Shown here: one piece after another, positions 62,831 to 64,000 of the stretch
Position numbering within the stretch: the first letter of the stretch is position 1
Layout: each line of letters starts with the position of its first letter
Source: Xylocopa sonorina
Lineage: Eukaryota; Arthropoda; Insecta; Hymenoptera; Apidae
NCBI RefSeq assembly: GCF_050948175.1
Contig: NW_027490269.1
Span: forward strand, 62,001 to 126,000
Reading direction: 5' to 3'
DNA length: 64,000 nt
Position numbers and translations under genes: made by a program
Notes under the pieces: model-generated
Databases searched by the model: none
Seen by the model: the letters and a program-made list of their open reading frames with translations, nothing else
What the model was told of the DNA's origin: nothing

Positions 62831-64000
62831 TACTCATTACGAAGTGTCATGTATACCTCGTATTCACTTCAAAAGAATGTAAATGCGACACTTACATGCT
62901 AGGAAACAGCGTTTGCAGATGTCTACGTATCACAGCAATAGAATTCTAATGCTTTATAAAACGAGATGTCGCATTTCATTTCTATGTTTCTTGGTAAGAT
63001 ATAATATTCATTGTAGAGTATTATGTATACCTCGTATTCACTTCAAATGAATGTAAATGCGACACTTCCTTGCTAGGTAATATTGTTTGCAGATGTCTAC
63101 GTATCCTAGCAATATAGTTCTAATACTTCTTAAAACGCGATATCGCATCTCACATCTATGTTTCATGATAAGATATAATATTCATTGCGAACTGCCATGT
63201 ATACCTCGTATTCACTTCAAATGAATGTAAATGCGGCACTTCCTTGCTAGGAAATATTGTTTGCAGATGTCTACGTATCCTAGCAATATAGATCTAATAC
63301 TTCTTAAAACGCGATATCGCATCTCACATCTATGTTTCATGATAAGATATAATATTCATTGCGAACTGCCATGTATACCTCGTATTCACTTCAAAAGAAT
63401 GTAAATGTGACACTTTCATGCTAGGAAATAGCATTTGCAGATGTCTACGTATCGTAGCAATAGAGTTCTACTGCTTCTTAGATTGCGATATCGCATCTCA
63501 CTTCTATGTTTCATGATAAGATATAATATTCATTGCGAAGTGTCATGTATACCTCGTATTCACTTCAAAAGAATGTAAATGCGACACTTCCATGCTAGGA
63601 AATAGCGTCTGCAGATGTCTACGCGTCGAGGCAATTGAGTTCTAATGCTTCTTAAAACGCGATATCGCATCTCACACCTAAGTTTCATGATAAGATATAA
63701 TAATCATAGCGATGTGTCATGTATACCACGTATTCACTCCAAAAGAATGTAAATGCGACACTTACATGCTAGGAAATAGCGTTTGCAGATGTCTACGTAT
63801 CGCAGCAATAGAATTCTAATGCTTTATAAAACGAGATGTCGCATTTCATTTCTATGTTTCTTGGTAAGATATAATATTCATTGTAGAGTATTATGTATAC
63901 CTCGTATTCACTTCAAATGAATGTAAATGCGACACTTCCTTGCTAGGAAATATTGTTTGCAGATGTCTACGTATCGTAGCAATAGAGTTCTACTGCTTCT
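62831..64000 (+). repeat. Right end: 5-mer-spaced duplication (870 bp)
   Basis: GAATTCTAATGCTTTATAAAA occurs at 62941 and 63811, offset 870 bp (5 monomers). It is followed both times by ACGAGATGTCGCATTTC, TTCTTGGTAAG, TTGTAGAGTATTATG and GGTAATATTG or GGAAATATTG. Two adjacent monomers near 63100 and 63274 share CCTAGCAATATAG and GAACTGCCATG and are a fresh 174-bp duplication. The window ends 43 bases into a monomer, so the array continues to the right. Confidence 0.82.

Larger units (their letters stand above)
1..64000 (+). repeat. 174-bp satellite DNA array filling the whole window
   Basis: Every part of the window is a head-to-tail copy of one 174-bp unit. Unit starts (TGCAGATG) were followed from 112 to 63958: 367 complete monomers, all on the plus strand. 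The net drift of -12 bp is fully explained by small indels, so nothing larger than 1 bp has been inserted and no transposon or gene interrupts the array. Consensus G+C is 63/174. Both ends of the window lie inside the array. Known for such arrays: they make up centromeric, pericentromeric or subtelomeric heterochromatin and evolve by unequal exchange. Inferred here: eukaryotic heterochromatin; centromere function cannot be read from sequence. I do not recognise the family. Confidence 0.98.

Noticed and set aside
1..64000. TATAAT in nearly every monomer as a promoter -10 box
   Set aside because: It lies in the AT-rich core of a eukaryotic-type satellite, occurs hundreds of times, has no spaced -35 partner and no gene downstream.
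1..64000. CRISPR array
   Set aside because: The period is 174 bp and the whole unit is conserved. There is no alternation of short constant repeats with unique spacers and no cas gene.
1..64000. CENP-B box
   Set aside because: I looked for TTCG followed at the right spacing by A and CGGG. The TTCGTAATAAG word of one class has the first part only; no CGGG follows in any class.
1..64000. Embedded transposon, tRNA, rRNA or telomere repeat
   Set aside because: Register accounting leaves no room for an insertion above 1 bp. No tRNA-like box pair, rRNA-like stretch or short telomeric tandem motif was seen.
1..64000. Inverted monomers or array orientation switch
   Set aside because: The unit start TGCAGATG and the word CTAGGAAATAG always read forward. 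I found no block of the reverse complement on the plus strand.

Overview
The whole 64 kb window is one satellite DNA array. I find no credible gene, RNA gene, mobile element or unrelated sequence in it. The unit is 174 bp, about 36% G+C, always in the same orientation. Following the start of the unit (TGCAGATG) from position 112 to position 63958 gives 367 complete monomers, with 111 bp and 43 bp of partial monomer at the ends. The net length drift is only -12 bp, and named small indels (mostly 1 bp, one 6-bp deletion seen twice) account for all of it. Neither array edge is inside the window. A repeat of this size, homogeneity and length points to eukaryotic heterochromatin, most plausibly centromeric or pericentromeric. 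I do not recognise the family and cannot name the species. CpG is not depleted in the consensus (9 CpG, about 1.6 times expectation), which fits a lineage without heavy germline CpG methylation, such as many invertebrates. That is inference.

Layout. 1-1154: divergent monomers. 1155-11297: older patchwork with duplications at 12-, 13- and 30-monomer spacing. 11298-14081: clean 8-mer higher-order repeat (1392 bp). 14082-18794: patchwork. 18795-24190: 15-mer (2611 bp), one copy one monomer shorter. 24649-32125: 19-mer (about 3307 bp), then an 18-mer copy (3132 bp) and a partial third copy. 32365-35498: 9-mer (1567 bp). 34600-38427: 11-mer (1914 bp), nested on the 9-mer. 38705-43615: 13-mer and 11-mer spacings (2264 and 1916 bp). 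43616-49838: patchwork. 49839-53545: 13-mer spacing (2261 bp) around two monomers of divergent type. 53546-55450: transition. 55451-62830: a clearly different, more divergent monomer population with its own mosaic duplications. 62831-64000: a 5-mer duplication (870 bp).

The monomers fall into recurring classes, best told apart by the sequence around a 10-bp palindrome (GCGATATCGC) and by one fixed two-monomer cassette. Higher-order units of 5, 8, 9, 11, 12, 13, 15, 18 and 19 monomers, with in-register single-monomer losses at readable junctions, are the signature of repeated unequal exchange. The centre looks recently homogenised and the flanks older. Short open frames exist only because 174 is a multiple of 3, so a frame carries on from monomer to monomer when two stop codons happen to be mutated. 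They are not genes.
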